From assembly GCA_026168455.1 (NCBI GenBank), contig CM047427.1:11313505-11377504 (forward strand): DNA of 64,000 nucleotides, in the 5' to 3' direction. Source of the stretch: Theocolax elegans (lineage: Eukaryota; Arthropoda; Insecta; Hymenoptera; Cerocephalidae). A model generated the notes under the pieces. The model was not told the DNA's origin. It searched no databases and worked only from the letters and a program-made list of their open reading frames with translations. Of the stretch, positions 11,827 through 25,586 are shown in pieces. The stretch's first letter is position 1. Each line of letters opens with the position of its first letter. Both the position numbers and the translations under genes were made by a program.

Positions 11827-13179
11827 GTAAATTGTGATATAATTATCATTGTATATTTTTTTTTCTTTATCATCGTTGTGAAGTAGTTGAATCCAGGACT
11901 GAGCTTGTGTTACTTTAATCAAATACTTTTTATTTTTTTTTTATCAAAAAAATATAGATTTCAAATAAAACAAAATATTGTACATTTACAATTAATAGAA
12001 TTAAATAACTACACTTGTACGTAAATGGTAAACAAATATTTTTTTATTATAAAGTTATTAAATTCACAAATTTGTAAATTATTAGGTTAAAATCAGTACC
12101 TGAAGAGGTCTGCAAATTAACCAGCCGACACTTCATATGTACATTGAACAATGTAATCTGAAAAAACAACATATATAAATTCTAAGGTGTAAAGTTTGTG
12201 CATAGTAGATTTCGATATCTGCGGTAGTTTTCATCTACAGTATTTTATTTCGTGGATATATTAAAATAAGGAATTTGAAATTTTGAAATACATTACCCGC
12301 GTATATTTTTCTTATAATAAGCCAAAGTCCTACTTAATAAAAATAATTAATAGTTCCTCCAATCGGAGACACTCTTAAATTTACGTTTAAATAGTGGGTT
12401 TGTTTATAATTTTTAACACATGTAGTTTCCGTTTAATTACAATAAATATTTGTCATTATGGATAAATGTACTAGACTGTCAACATTAGATGTCGCTTTTG
12501 CTACGAATAAAAAATGCTAAAGAATTAATGCTGCGAATTTACAAACTCGACCAACGGCAAAAGTGATGAATATTTTATTCTGTAAAACTATTTATGTAAA
12601 TATCCTTTATTACTGATTTGATTAATATTATAAAAATGGAAATTGAAAAAAGCAGTTTAATGAATATTGAATTTTTAATTGATGTTCTATTACATTAATT
12701 GTGTAATAGGTAAAAAATCGCATTTAATAAAAAATTACATTTTTATCAATGTTTGTTATATGTTTTAAAATCATGATATTTTTCCTAACATAACGTGTTT
12801 TAAAATCATAACACCTTGTATTAAGTGCAGAAGGTAAAGTTTCATTTTTCAAAAGTTGAAAGTTATACTGGCAAAAACAGCTTCAGTCAGCGTGGAAAAT
12901 ATATTTTTTTTATATTAATAAGTTTATTTCGGCCTTACTAGCCCAGAAATGGACATTGGCTAGATACATGTTCGAATACTCATTCACACTTTTCAGTTCG
13001 CTTACATTACTTACTTCTTTATTTTACAATATGTTACGGTTTTAATATATTTACTATTTATTTTAGTAGTTTTCCGAGTAAATTTTAAATATGACACATA
13101 TATTTAATTCATTGGTTGTGCAAGTAAAAACCAATAATAAGTACTTATGTTTAATACTTTAAGGTGATCTAGTTTCTCT

Positions 13180-14600
13180 CTCTCTCTCTCTTTTTTTATT
13201 TATTCAGAGTTTATATTATGTTACATTTTCGTTTATAATTACATTTATTTCCATTGTTATCTGGATATTTTTTAAATATTCATTCACATCCGATCGTTCC
13301 TGTAGTATTTGTAGTATTTACTTCCTTTTCGCTATCATACATAGTCGTTATTTTATTTACATTAATTTTTTTTCCGCTTTTTTCTTTGATTGCTATTGTA
13401 ATTTTCTCTATCGATTTTACAATTTCTAGATCGTATTTTCCCGTAAACAATTTATTTAATCTTTCATATTTTTTCCCCGGAAGGTTTTCTGTCCATTCTA
13501 TCGTTTTCTCACATTCTTCTACATAATGTTCTAAAGAACCCCATTCTTCTTAACATGATAAACAAAGTTTTTCTTTTTCGTCTAACCAATATTATTTATG
13601 TTTTCAAAATTCCCGCACCTAATTCTAGCGATTTTCGACGTATTTTTTTCGCTTATCCTTTTACTGGGTACATTGGAAGCTCGTGCATGCTATTTACTTA
13701 TATCTTACGTTAAATTTTGATTTACTTATTTTTTCATTAATAACCTGATTTCAATAGCTAGTTTTCTCCTATACGTTTCGTCTTCTACGTCCATATTGTT
13801 GCTCAATTTTATCCCTAACATACTCTAAACTAAGACCTATTGAATTATAGTATTTTTTCTTTCTATGTTATATAAAGTTTCTAAATTTTTCTCTTTTTCT
13901 AACCAGCATATTTTTATTAATCTATCACTATTTTTTCGCTAATTTCGCTCAAATCAAACAGCTCTTGCCTCCTAATGTAAACTTATACTATGCGTAATTA
14001 GTTTCTATATAATTATATATTGTGGTCTCCATATGTCAAGTTTTAAGATTCACCTAATATAATCTGTTTTTATTTTTTCCAACTCTTTTTTCTTGACATC
14101 CCCAGATTTCAACCCCATATTTCATCACACATCTTGCCTAATTTTTCTTATCCTCGTCTTCTATTTTTTCTCTAAATTCTTTCTCTTTTTCCAAGAAAGC
14201 TACCTTTTTTATTTTGTTGTCCAACGTCGTTTGATTTGGATCCGCAGATTGTTTGTTCTTTAACCTGGTCTCTCTCTTTGCTTCGTCACCTTTGGAAATT
14301 GTCTTGCTAGCCATCTTGCCTACCTTTCTAAATTCAAAGCGTATTCTTATTTTTCGTATTTTGTATAGGCAGTGTACGGACTCCTCCGTGTACGCACGTG
14401 TCGCAACGAGTAAGCCTAACCACAATTGCTACCCGTTTTTTCGCACGAATTTCCAAGCCATATACATAAAAAATTCGTGAAACTTATTATCTCAAAGTGT
14501 TCCAAATTATCTCAATTCTTTATAGAACTTTTTTTTCTTTCTATTCGCACTAAAACTTACAAAAAAGCACAAAATACACAGGGACGCTAACGCACGCACC
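13180..14600 (-). mobile_element. Internally deleted non-LTR retrotransposon (copy 2)
   Basis: The reverse-complement equivalent of 4380-5770. The N-terminal piece reads from about 14425 to 14138 on the minus strand and the C-terminal piece continues to about 13360, with the same internal deletion. It is as degenerate as the other two copies, so it was already dead when the unit was duplicated. Confidence 0.6.
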
Positions 14601-15532
14601 ACCATTCACATCCATGCCCCTAGCCAAGTCTAGCGTAGAATATATGCACCATTAATATTTTTAAAATAAGAATCGTAATATACATTTTACTGTTATGCCT
14701 GGCGTTACTACAGTTAAAATTGTTACCTAATATCTTCTATTATAATAAAATGATAACTTTTTTTCTCCCAACTGTATTTACTGTTTTTGAAAAATCATAT
14801 TTTTGTTATCAATTAGTTTTTGTTATTACATCTTTTTCACGTTATGGCCCTTTTTCAATACAGATTATTGTATAAACTCTTTTAATTATTTACAAACATA
14901 TTTATATAAAAATCAATTAACAGAAAACATTCAATTAGATGTTATATTGATACGAAAACATTTAATAACAGTCTCAATAGATTGATCTTGTTAATAAGAG
15001 GCTCCGTTCTAAAAGAAATATACGTATATGTTACGGTTGAAGGAAACTACAAATGAAGAGTACAAAACCATCAACAACAGTTTGAAAATTGGCATATTTT
15101 AAAGGAGTCTAATTGAATTAGTATAATAAACATATAAATATAATAGATATATTAAAAACATTTTTTAAGTAATACTATATTTTTTTTATAGATCGAGAGA
15201 GATTTTTATAAAAAATATAGTATTGATTTTGAATACGTTTCTTTAAAATGTATCGACGTTTTTTTATAAACTTTTATATTCAAATAAGAAGAAATAACCC
15301 CGCAAGATAAAGTTTTTGTTTTTATATTAAAGGTAGAGTATGGTCGAAATGATAAAAAATCAATTTTTTATTGTAGAAACATGTTCTACATGTAATATAA
15401 ATGTGCGTAAACTATTTTTAACATGAAATGTAATTTTAAAAAATTTAAAATTTATCATTTAAAAAACTCCTTGCAGGATAATTTTTATCGCCTCCTCCTG
15501 AAATTTTGCACACATCTTGAGATATGTATTAG

Positions 15533-15756
15533 TTATAAAGTTAGAGAGGCATTTTTGTTTAAAATTAAATGTGACATTTTTATTGCTATTTATTAATGAA
15601 AATTGTTGCAAACAAATTAATATTACATTGTTGAGAACGGATTTTTATAAAGTTAGAGAGGCATTTTTGTTTAAAATTAAATGTGACATTTTTATTGCTA
15701 TTTATTAATGAAAATTGTTGCAAACAAATTAATATTACATTGTTGAGAACGGATTT
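15533..15756. repeat. 112 bp tandem duplication, copy 2 only
   Basis: The block starting TTATAAAGTTAGAGAGGC is repeated head-to-tail with a period of 112 bases. Copies 1 and 3 have a single unit (near 2330-2450 and 20510-20630). Confidence 0.85.
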
Positions 15757-15813
15757 TACAATCTGCAGCGCTTCTTGATAGGCACCTACAGCTATAAGAG
15801 TTTCTATAATCTG

Positions 15814-16724
15814 CCCAAGTGAAAAAATTGAATACGAATGTATACAAAATGTATCCAAATAGTTTTATACAAATTGTATCAAAAAATGATTCTAACAATT
15901 TGATAAAAACTGTATACAAAGAGTAAAGAAATTTCTTTTTTCTTATTTTTGTATAAATAAAAAGTCTCGCATATTAAAAATAGAAAATAAATTGGGCGTT
16001 TAGAAACAGCTCTCGCACTGCCCTGGTGAACGAGAAAAATATTAGAGGTTATGGACATCAAAACCATCGATGATGAGAAGATCAACGCGACAAAGAATTG
16101 CTGCTGCCACTAACACCAATAATTTTGATAAAGCTGCCAACAACTTTTTCATAATCGCGATTTGACGAAAACGTCGACAGGGTCGGACCGAATGTTCTGT
16201 TCTTTGGTTGTCAAGTTGATTTTCAACTTTTTTATTAGCAACCGAAAAAGAAATTGAACATTCACTTGACAACCATAGAACAAACATTCGGTCTGACCCT
16301 GTCTAACCTTTAGGATGAACAAGTCGATTTAAAGAGTCCGTTGGATGCAACGAAATGACTTTCGGACGTTTTCGTCAAATCGCGATTATGAAAAAGCTGT
16401 TGGCAGCTTTATCAAATTGTTGGTGTCAGTGGCAGCAGCAATTCTTTGTCTCGTTGATCTTCTCATCATCGATGGTTTTAATGTCCATAACCTCTAATAT
16501 TTTTCTCGATTACCAGGGCAGTGCGAAAGCTGTTTTCAAACGCAAAATTTATTTTCGATTTTCAATATGCAAGACTTTTTATTATACAAAAATAAGAAAA
16601 AAGAAATTTCTTTACTCTTTGTATACAGTTTTTATCAATTGTATAGAATCATTTTTTGATACAATTTGTATAAACTATTTGGATACATTTTGTATACATT
16701 CTGTATTCAATTTTTTCACTTGGG
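15814..16724. mobile_element. 911 bp near-perfect palindromic (foldback) element
   Basis: It begins CCCAAGTGAAAAAATTGAAT and ends with the inverse, with arms of over 400 bp and a short spacer near 16270. Each arm contains the same short reading frame (MKKLLAAL...), which is only the arm sequence seen twice. Copy 1 has an empty or excised site near 2274. Copy 3 has only a truncated inner part (19946-20448). It is a non-coding foldback-type DNA transposon, and no transposase is visible. Confidence 0.75.
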
Positions 16725-17694
16725 TGTAGTGCCGATAATAGAAAATTTTTATCAGAAAAAAGGAGTTGCTTATACACTTTTAATATAGCCGTACAGTTCC
16801 TATGCACTATTTCCAGCCCGTTAAATTCAGAGAGAAATTGTTACTACCGATTAAAAACCAAAAATTATTAATCATTTATTACAATATATAAATTTTGGTT
16901 AATACTTAAACTTTAATCGAATCATATTTGCATACATTTCTTTGCATTTTGGGAAAAGTGCACTCTACAACTGAATTCCTTAAGAAAATAATTAATCCCA
17001 GGTTCATTAATCCTTTCGTAAATGACAAAAAGTGACGCCAAAAATATGTAATAACAAAAATAATTGGTTACAAAAATATGATTTTTCAAAACAGTAAAGC
17101 ACATTTGGGAGAAAAAAAGGTATCATTTTAATTATATAATAGAAGATATTTAATAGAAGATATATAATAGAACATCAATTAAAAATTCAATATTTATTAA
17201 ACTGCTTTTTTCAATTTCCATTTTTATAATATTAATCAAATCTCAATTTTTCAAATCAATTTTTATAATAATCAAATATTAATTGAATCAAAATTTATTT
17301 ACATAAATAGTTTTACACAATAAAATTTTCTTCACTTGTTCCGTTGATCGATGTTTGTAAGTTCGCAGTAGCGACATCTAATGTTGACAGTGTAGTACAT
17401 TTATCATAATGACAATTATTTATTGTATTTAAACGTAAACTATATGTGTTAAAAATTATAAACAAACCCACTATTTAAACGTAAATTTAAGAGTGTCTCC
17501 GATTGGAGGAACTATTAATTATTTTTATTAAGTAGGACTTTGGCTTATTATAAGAAAAATATACGCGGGTATGTATTTCAAAATTTCAAATTCCTTATTT
17601 TAATATATCCACGAAATAAAATACTGTAGATGAAAACTACCTACAAGATATCGAAATCTATTTTTCACAAAATTTACAACATAGAATTTACATA

Positions 17695-18590
17695 GGGGAA
17701 GCCCGGCAAGACGGTCATACTGGGCAACACGGTCACCCCCCCCCCTCTATTTCTAATATGGCTGTTCGGAAAATTCCGAAAAAATTCAAGTATATTGTTT
17801 GTGTTACTAGTATATAAATTTCAGTACGTCCGCGCCGGTCTCGATGGTAACATCGTCGAAAAACATAAATATTGATTTTCGTCTGAATCCTTACGATGTT
17901 ATCAAGGTAAGAACGTAAACTTATTTTTCACACAAATTATTAAATTAAAAATAAATAGTGTCAGGCTATTGTATTTAACTAGTTTTAAAAAAACACAGGT
18001 TAGAGCCCATATTAATTTTGTTTTTTACTAATTTTAAAAAAAAAGTCATTATATCCATTCCGGGCAAATGGTCCGGGCAAGACGGTCATATGACCATTTG
18101 TTATGAGAAATATGTAGAACCTCCCACTGAAGATTGGATTCAATGCAATCAGTGTAAAAAGTGGGCTCATGAAAATTGTTCACCATACAAAGGATATGGT
18201 AGTTATTTTTGCGAAGAATGCGACGATTAATGTACTATTTATAAAAAAAAATTTTCTTTTTTTACTGTTAATGTTTCTATAAAAGTAATTTATATATTAA
18301 TCTATTTTTGTTAGTAAATGATGTTTAAAATATAAATATGTTCAAAATTCCTTATTTAACCAATTTTTATTGATTTTTCCTGAGGGTGTCCGTTTTGCCC
18401 GGGCATTTTTGAAGGCCTCGAAATTTCACAATTTTTTCAACAATTTTTATTATATGCTTAAGTTATAATATATCGACATACTTGCACGTACTTCTTTGTT
18501 CTGATTCCTACTTCACGAAAAAATTTTATTGATCGTATATTGTTGTTTAGTCCATTTTTTATTCGTTTTTCCTTAAGGGGTCCGTCTTGC
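17695..18590 (+). mobile_element. pogo-like element, copy 2, cut at the junction
   Basis: Inverse of 381-1303. It opens with the left TIR after TA. It includes the exon-like start MVTSSKNINI (17842) with a GTAAGA donor at about 17905, and the open PHD-like tail ending FCEECDD before the stop at 18228-18230. Its far TIR is cut at 18590, where copy 3 begins. Confidence 0.7.
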
Positions 18591-18980
18591 CGGGACCATT
18601 TGCCCGGAATGGATATAATGACTTTTTTTTTTAAAATTAGTAAAAAACAAAATTAATATGGGCTCTAACCTGTGTCTTTTTTAAAACTAGTTAAATACAA
18701 TAGCCTGACACTATTTATTTAATAATTTAATAATTTGTGTGAAAAATAAGTTTACGTTCTTACCTTGATAACATCGTAAGGATTCAGACGAAAATCAATA
18801 TTTATGTTTTTCGACGATGTTACCATCGAGACCGGCGCGGACGTACTGAAATTTATATACTAGTAACACAAACAATATACTTGAATTTTTTCGGAATTTT
18901 CCGAACAGCCATATTAGAAATAGAGGGGGGGGGGGGGGTGACCGTCTTGCCCAGTATGACCGTCTTGCCCGGGCTTCCCC
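18591..18980 (-). mobile_element. pogo-like element fragment, copy 3
   Basis: Only the part equivalent to copy-1 bases 913-1303 is present, ending in the TIR CGGGCTTCCCC followed by TA. The PHD-like tail is missing on this side. Together with 17695-18590 it makes an inverted pair around the junction. Confidence 0.75.
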
Positions 18981-19945
18981 TATGTAAATTCTATGTTGTA
19001 AATTTTGTGAAAAATAGATTTCGATATCTTGTAGGTAGTTTTCATCTACAGTATTTTATTTCGTGGATATATTAAAATAAGGAATTTGAAATTTTGAAAT
19101 ACATACCCGCGTATATTTTTCTTATAATAAGCCAAAGTCCTACTTAATAAAATAATTAATAGTTCCTCCAATCGGAGACACTCTTAAATTTACGTTTAAA
19201 TAGTGGGTTTGTTTATAATTTTTAACACATATAGTTTACGTTTAAATACAATAAATAATTGTCATTATGGATAAATGTACTACACTGTCAACATTAGATG
19301 TCGCTACTGCGAACTTACAAACATCGATCAACGGAACAAGTGAAGAAAATTTATTGTGTAAAACTATTTATGTAAATAAATTTTGATTCAATTAATATTT
19401 GATTATTATAAAAATTGATTTGAAAAATTGAGATTTGATTAATATTATAAAAATGGAAATTGAAAAAAGCAGTTTAATAAATATTGAATTTTTAATTGAT
19501 GTTCTATTATATATCTTCTATTAAATATCTTCTATTATATAATTAAAATGATACCTTTTTTTCTCCCAAATGTGCTTCTTGTTTTGAAAAATCATATTTT
19601 TGTAACCAATTATTTTTGTTATTACATATTTTTGGCGTCACTTTTTGTCATTTACGAAAGGATTAATGAACCTGGGATTAATTATTTTCTTAATGAATTC
19701 AGTTGTAGAGTGCACTTTTCCCAAAATGCAAAGAAATGTATGCAAATATGATTCGATTAAAGTTTAAGTATTAACCAAAATTTATATATTGTAATAAATG
19801 ATTAATAATTTTTGGTTTTTAATCGGTAGTAACAATTTCTCTCTGAATTTAACGGGCTGGAAATAGTCGCATAGGAACATTTGTACGGCTATATTAAAAG
19901 TGTATAAGCAACTCCTTTTTTCTGATAAAAATTTTCTATTATCGG

Positions 19946-20448
19946 CACATCCAACGGACTCTTTAAATCGACTTGTTCATCCTAAAGGTTAGACAGGGTC
20001 AGACCGAATGTTTGTTCTATGGTTGTCAAGTGAATGTTCAATTTCTTTTTCGGTTGCTAATAAAAAAGTTGAAAATCAACTTGACAACCAAAGAACAGAA
20101 CATTCGGTCCGACCCTGTCGACGTTTTCGTCAAATCGCGATTATGAAAAAGTTGTTGGCAGCTTTATCAAAATTATTGGTGTTAGTGGCAGCAGCAATTC
20201 TTTGTCGCGTTGATCTTCTCATCATCGATGGTTTTGATGTCCATAACCTCTAATATTTTTCTCGTTCACCAGGGCAGTGCGAGAGCTGTTTCTAAACGCC
20301 CAATTTATTTCTATTTTTAATATGCGAGACTTTTTATTTATACAAAAATAAGAAAAAAGAAATTTCTTTACTCTTTGTATACAGTTTTTATCAAATTGTA
20401 TAGAATCATTTTTTGATACAATTTGTATAAAACTATTTGGATACATTT
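19946..20448. mobile_element. Truncated foldback element, copy 3
   Basis: The inner half of the 15814-16724 palindrome. Both outer ends are missing, and the breakpoints do not match the element termini. It therefore represents decay or deletion rather than a fresh insertion. Confidence 0.65.
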
Positions 20449-21383
20449 TAGATTATAGAAACTCTTATAGCTGTAGGTGCCTATCAAGATTAAGCGCTGC
20501 AGATTGTAAAATCCGTTCTCAACAATGTAATATTAATTTGTTTGCAACAATTTTCATTAATAAATAGCAATAAAAATGTCACATTTAATTTTAAACAAAA
20601 ATGCCTCTCTAACTTTATAACTAATACATATCTCAAGATGTGTGCAAAATTTCAGGAGGAGGCGATAAAAATTATCCTGCAAGGAGTTTTTTAAATGTAT
20701 AGAAAATAGTTTTTAAGATATTTAACTTTGAAGTTTAAATAAGTATCTCGTTCGAATACCTGACGTTAAAAATTATTCAATAAAATTTTATAAAAATTAC
20801 ATTTTCATGTTAAAAATAGTTTACGCACATTTTATATTACATGTAGAACATGTTTCTACAATAAAAAATTGATTTTTTTATCATTTTCGACCATACTCTA
20901 CCTTTAATATAAAAACAAAAACTTTATCTTGCGTGGGTTATTTCTTCTTATTTGAATATAAAAGTTTATAAAAAAACGTCGATCCATTTTAAAGAAACGT
21001 ATTCAAAATCAATACTATATTTTTTATAAAAATCTCTCTCGATCTATAAATAAAAATATAGTATTACTTAAAAAAATGTTTTTAATATATCTATTTATAT
21101 TTATATGTTTATTATACTAATTCAATTAGACTCCTTTAAAATATGCCAATTTTCAAAACTGTTGTTGATGGTTTTGTACTCTTCATTTGTAGTTTCCTTC
21201 AACCGTAACGTATACGTATATTTCTTTTAGAACGGAGCCTCTTTATTAACAAGATCAATCTATTGAGACTGTTATTAAATGTTTTCGTATCAATATAACA
21301 TCTAACTGAATGTTTTCTGTTAATTGATTTTTATATAAATATTTTTTTGTAAATAATTAAAAGAGTTTATACAATAATCTGTA

Positions 21384-22295
21384 GGGGAGACCGGGGCTAA
21401 AATTAACATTTTTTGAAAAAATCGTTCTCCTAATTAATTAAAGAATTAGTTTGCTATACTAAGTATTGTTACTTTTTCTTTGCCTATTCAGCGAAGTCAT
21501 GTCACAGGAATTTTTTGGAAATTATAAATATCTTTTTTTTACGAGAGGATTTACTAAAAATCGTTGTCTGTTAATTTTTGCCCCGCATGCTGGGTAAATA
21601 TTAACATCTCATTTTTTTATTGTAAAGACTTAGTTTCATAATAAATGTACACATTTAACAAATGTAAACAAAAAAATATATTTTTTACTGAATATACGAA
21701 TAACAAGTGATATACAAATAAAAAAATTGTTAACAAATTATTTCTTTAACACAAAAATAACGCAGGTCTTCGTCTTACAAATTAATTAAAGCTAATAAAC
21801 ATTTGCACTATTAAATAATACATGTATAAACACAAAAATTATAGCAAAGTTCAAATTAATAAAATTAAATATAAATTAATTAGTATTAACAGTGTTAATA
21901 CTTGCCCCAAAAATTTGTTAATATTTACCCCGACAAATTTTTTTTTTTAAATCGTTAAAAAAAATAAAAAGAAATAAAAAAAAATAAAAAAAAATGTGCG
22001 ATTAAATAGCTTATTTCAAGTAGAATGGGGTATGGTAATTTTAATTTTGTTAATTATATGATATGTAATTGAGAATAAACATTTTTGAGTGAAAAATTTT
22101 TCCATTACCTGATCAAAATATCGCTGTCTCCTATATCTTATCGGCTCGACGTCCTGCGATCTACTGAAGGTGTTTACATGTTAAAGGGCAATAAACTTTA
22201 AGTCTAGAGTCATCTATGAAGTGTATAGAACTCTTCGCATCACTAAGAATTCAATGTTAATATTTACCCCTGTTAATTTTAGCCCCGGTCTCCCC
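21384..22295. mobile_element. TA-flanked pogo-like MITE (copy 3)
   Basis: The same insertion as the one at 3213-4122, at the equivalent site of copy 3 and nearly identical. Its presence in copies 1 and 3 and absence from copy 2 makes copies 1 and 3 sisters. Confidence 0.85.
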
Positions 22296-22554
22296 TATTG
22301 AAAAGGGGCCATAACGTGAAAAAGATGTAATAACAAAACTAATTGATAACAAAAATATGATTTTTCAAAAACAGTAAATACAGTTGGGAGAAAAAAAGTT
22401 ATCATTTTATTATTATAATAGAAGATATTAGGTAACAATTTTAACTGTAGTAACGCCAGGCATAACAGTAAAATGTATATTACGATTCTTATTTTAAAAA
22501 TATTAATGGTGCATATATTTTCTACGCTAGACTTGGCTAGAGGGCATGGATGTG

Positions 22555-23955
22555 AATGGTCGCGTGCGTTAACGTCCCTGTGTATTTTGTGCTTTTTTGT
22601 AAGTTTTAGTGCGAATAGAAAGAAAAAAAAGTTCTATAAAGAATTAAGATAATTTGGAACACTTTGCAGATAATAAGTTTCACGAATTTTTTATGTATAT
22701 GGCTTGGAAATCCGTGCGAAAAAACGGGTAGCAATTGTGGTTAGGCTTACTCGTTGCGACACGTGCGTACACGGAGAGTCCGTACACCGTCTATGCAAAA
22801 TACGAAAAATAAGAATACGCTTTGAATTTAGAAAGGTAGGCAAGATGGCTAGCAAGACAATTTCCAAAGGTGACGAAGCAAAGAGAGAGACCAGGTTAAA
22901 GAACAAACAATCTGCGGATCCAAATCAAACGACGTTGGACAACAAAATAAAAAAGGTAGCTTTCTTGGAAAAAGAGAAAGAATTTAGAGAAAAAATAGAA
23001 GACGAGGTAAGAAAAATTAGGCAAGATGTGTGATGAAATATGGGGTTGAAATCTGGGGATGTCAAGAAAAAAAAGTTGGAAAAAATAAAAACAGATTATA
23101 TTAGGTGAATCTTAAAACTTGACATATGGAGACCACAATATATAATTTATATAGAAACTAATTACGCATAGTATAAGTTTACATTAGGAGGCAAGAGCTG
23201 TTTGATTTGAGCGAAATTAGCGAAATTAAATAGCGATAGATTAATAAAAATATGCTGGTTAGAATTACAAGAGAAAAATTTAGAAACTTTATATAACATA
23301 GAAAGAAAAAAATACTATAATTCACTAGGTCTTAGTTTAGAGTTTGTTAGGGATAAAATTGAGCAAAATATGGACGTAGAAGAAGAAACGTATAGGAGAA
23401 AACTAGCTATTCAAAATCAGGTTATTAATGAAAAAATAAGTAAATCAAAATTTAACGTAAGATATAAGTAAATAGCATGCAACGAGCTTCCAATGTACCC
23501 AGTAAAAGGGATAAGCGGAAAAAATACGTCGAAAATCGCTAGAATTAGGTGCGGGAATTTTGAAAACATAAATAATATTGTTTAGACGAAAAAGAAAAAC
23601 TTTGTTTATTATGTTAAGAAGAATTGGGGGTCTTTCGAACATCATGTAGAAGAATGTGAGAAAACGATAGAATGGACAGAAAACCTTCCGGGAGAAAACT
23701 ATGAAAGATTAAATAAATTGTTTGCGGGAAAATACGATCTAGAAATTGTAAAAGCGATAGAGAAAATTACAATAGCAATCAAAGAAAAAGCAGAAAAAAA
23801 ATTAATGTAAATAAAATAACGACTATGTATGATAGCAAAATATTTATAAAATATCCAGATAACAATGGAAATAAATGTAATTATAAGCGAAAACGTAACA
23901 TAATATAAACTCTGAATAAATAAAAAGAGAGAGGAAGAGAGAAACTAGACCACCT
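22555..23955 (+). mobile_element. Internally deleted non-LTR retrotransposon (copy 3)
   Basis: Copy-3 equivalent of 4380-5770. The N-terminal reading frame is open here from about 22704 to 23033 and ends in a stop. The C-terminal piece with the YGVEIWG motif follows in another frame. No functional RT is present. Confidence 0.6.
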
Positions 23956-25287
23956 TAAAGTATTAAACATAAGTACTATTTGCGTTTATTATTGGTTTTT
24001 ACTTGCACAACCTATGAATTAAATATATATGTCATATTTAAAATTTTACTCGGAATATTAAAAATGTACTAAAATAAATAGTAAATATATTAAAACCGTA
24101 ACATATTGTAAAATAAAGAAGTAAGTAATGTAAGCGAACTGAAAACTGTGAATGAGTATTCGAACATGTATCTAGCCAATGTCCATTTCTGGGCCAGTAA
24201 GGCCGAAATAAACTTATTAATATATAAAAAAAATATATTTTCCACGCCGACTGAAGCTGTTTTTGCCAGTGTAACTTTCAACTTTTGAAAAATGAAACTT
24301 TACCTTCTGCATTTAATACAAGGTGTTATGATTTTAAAACACGTTATGTTAGGAAAAATATCATGATTTTAAAACATATAACAAACATTGATAAAAATGT
24401 AATTTTTTATTTAATGCCATTATTTACCTATTACACAATTAATGTAATAGAACATCAATTAAAAATTCAATATTCATTAAATTGCTTTTTTCAATTTCCA
24501 TTTTTATAATATTAATCAAATCAGTAATAAAGGATATTTACATATAAATAGTTTTATAGAATAAAATTTTCATCACTTTTGCCGTTGGTCGATGATTGTA
24601 AATTCGCAGTAGCGACATCTAATGTTGACAGTCTAGTACATTTGTTTATAATGACAAATATTTATTGTAATTAAACGTAAACTACATGTGTTAAAAATTA
24701 TAAATAAACCCACTATTTAAACGTAAATTTAAGAGTGTCTCCGATTGGAGGAACTATTAATTATTTTATTAAGTAGGACTTTGGCTTATTATAAGAAAAA
24801 TATACGCGGGTAATGTATTTCAAAATTTCAAATTTCTTATTTTAATATAACCACGAAATAAAATACTGTGGATGAAAACTACCTACAAGATATCGAAATC
24901 TACTTTGCACAAACTTTACACCTTAGAACTTATATATGTTGTTTTTTCAGATTACATTGTTCAATGTACATATGAAGTGTCGGCTGGTTAATTTGCAGAC
25001 CTCTTCAGGTACTGATTTTAACCTAACAATTTACAAATTTGTGAATTTAATAACTATATAATAAAAAAATATTTGATTACCATTTACGTACAAATGATTC
25101 GTTGAAAAATAAAGTTTAGTTATTTAAAATGTACAATATTTTGTTTTAATTGAAATGTATATTTTTTTGATAAAAAAAAATATAAAAGTATTTGATTAAA
25201 AGTAACACACGTATATTTGGTCAGTCCTGGATTCAACTACTTCACAACGATGATAAAGAAAAAAAAATACAGTGATAATTATATCAC

Positions 25288-25501
25288 TGGGGCGTGCGAT
25301 GGCTCGGTCGGTAGAGCGTTCGGCTCGTAACCCGGAGATCCCGGGTTCGCGCCCAGTCTCTGCCGATTGACACGAGCACCACTGGAGAAATGTATTTTTC
25401 AACAAGTGCTTTCTTAACAAAAGACATCGCACATGCCCCCGTCGCTGATTGGCACCGATTGGGAGCGTAAAAAGAGCGACGTTAAATAATATAAAAAAAA
25501 A
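25288..25501 (+). mobile_element. tRNA-derived SINE (copy 3)
   Basis: The same insertion as at 7110, with the same 13 bp target duplication at 25275-25287 and 25502-25514. It sits beside the remnant OBP exon at 25522-25586. Confidence 0.85.
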
Positions 25502-25521
25502 ATAATTATATCACAATTTAC

Positions 25522-25586
25522 TTCGATCAAGTCCTAGCTTAGTAATGCAATCAATCTTCTCTCACGTTCTTCGTAGGTCAATATGT
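25522..25586 (-). pseudogene. Remnant OBP exon (C1-type), copy 3
   Basis: Copy-3 equivalent of the remnant exon, identical in layout to 7342-7406. It lies ~680 bp downstream of the last exon of OBP-A. No C2-C3, C4 or C5-C6 exon in the proper orientation could be recognised after it. It is therefore an isolated fossil. Confidence 0.6.

Larger units (their letters stand above)
9391..18590 (-). repeat. Segmental duplication unit, copy 2 (inverted)
   Basis: The reverse-complement copy of the unit. It is clearly diverged from copies 1 and 3. It lacks the 3213-4122 pogo-like element and the tRNA-type SINE. It has private insertions: a 216 bp double hairpin near 9635, a complete 911 bp palindromic element at 15814-16724 and a 112 bp tandem duplication at 15533-15756. 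Its OBP exons read on the plus strand. It ends at 18590 inside a pogo-like element, where copy 3 starts in the opposite orientation. Confidence 0.9.

Noticed and set aside
16042..16400. Short secreted protein starting MKKLLAAL, seen twice
   Set aside because: Both copies are the two arms of the 911 bp palindromic element. No independent evidence of coding.
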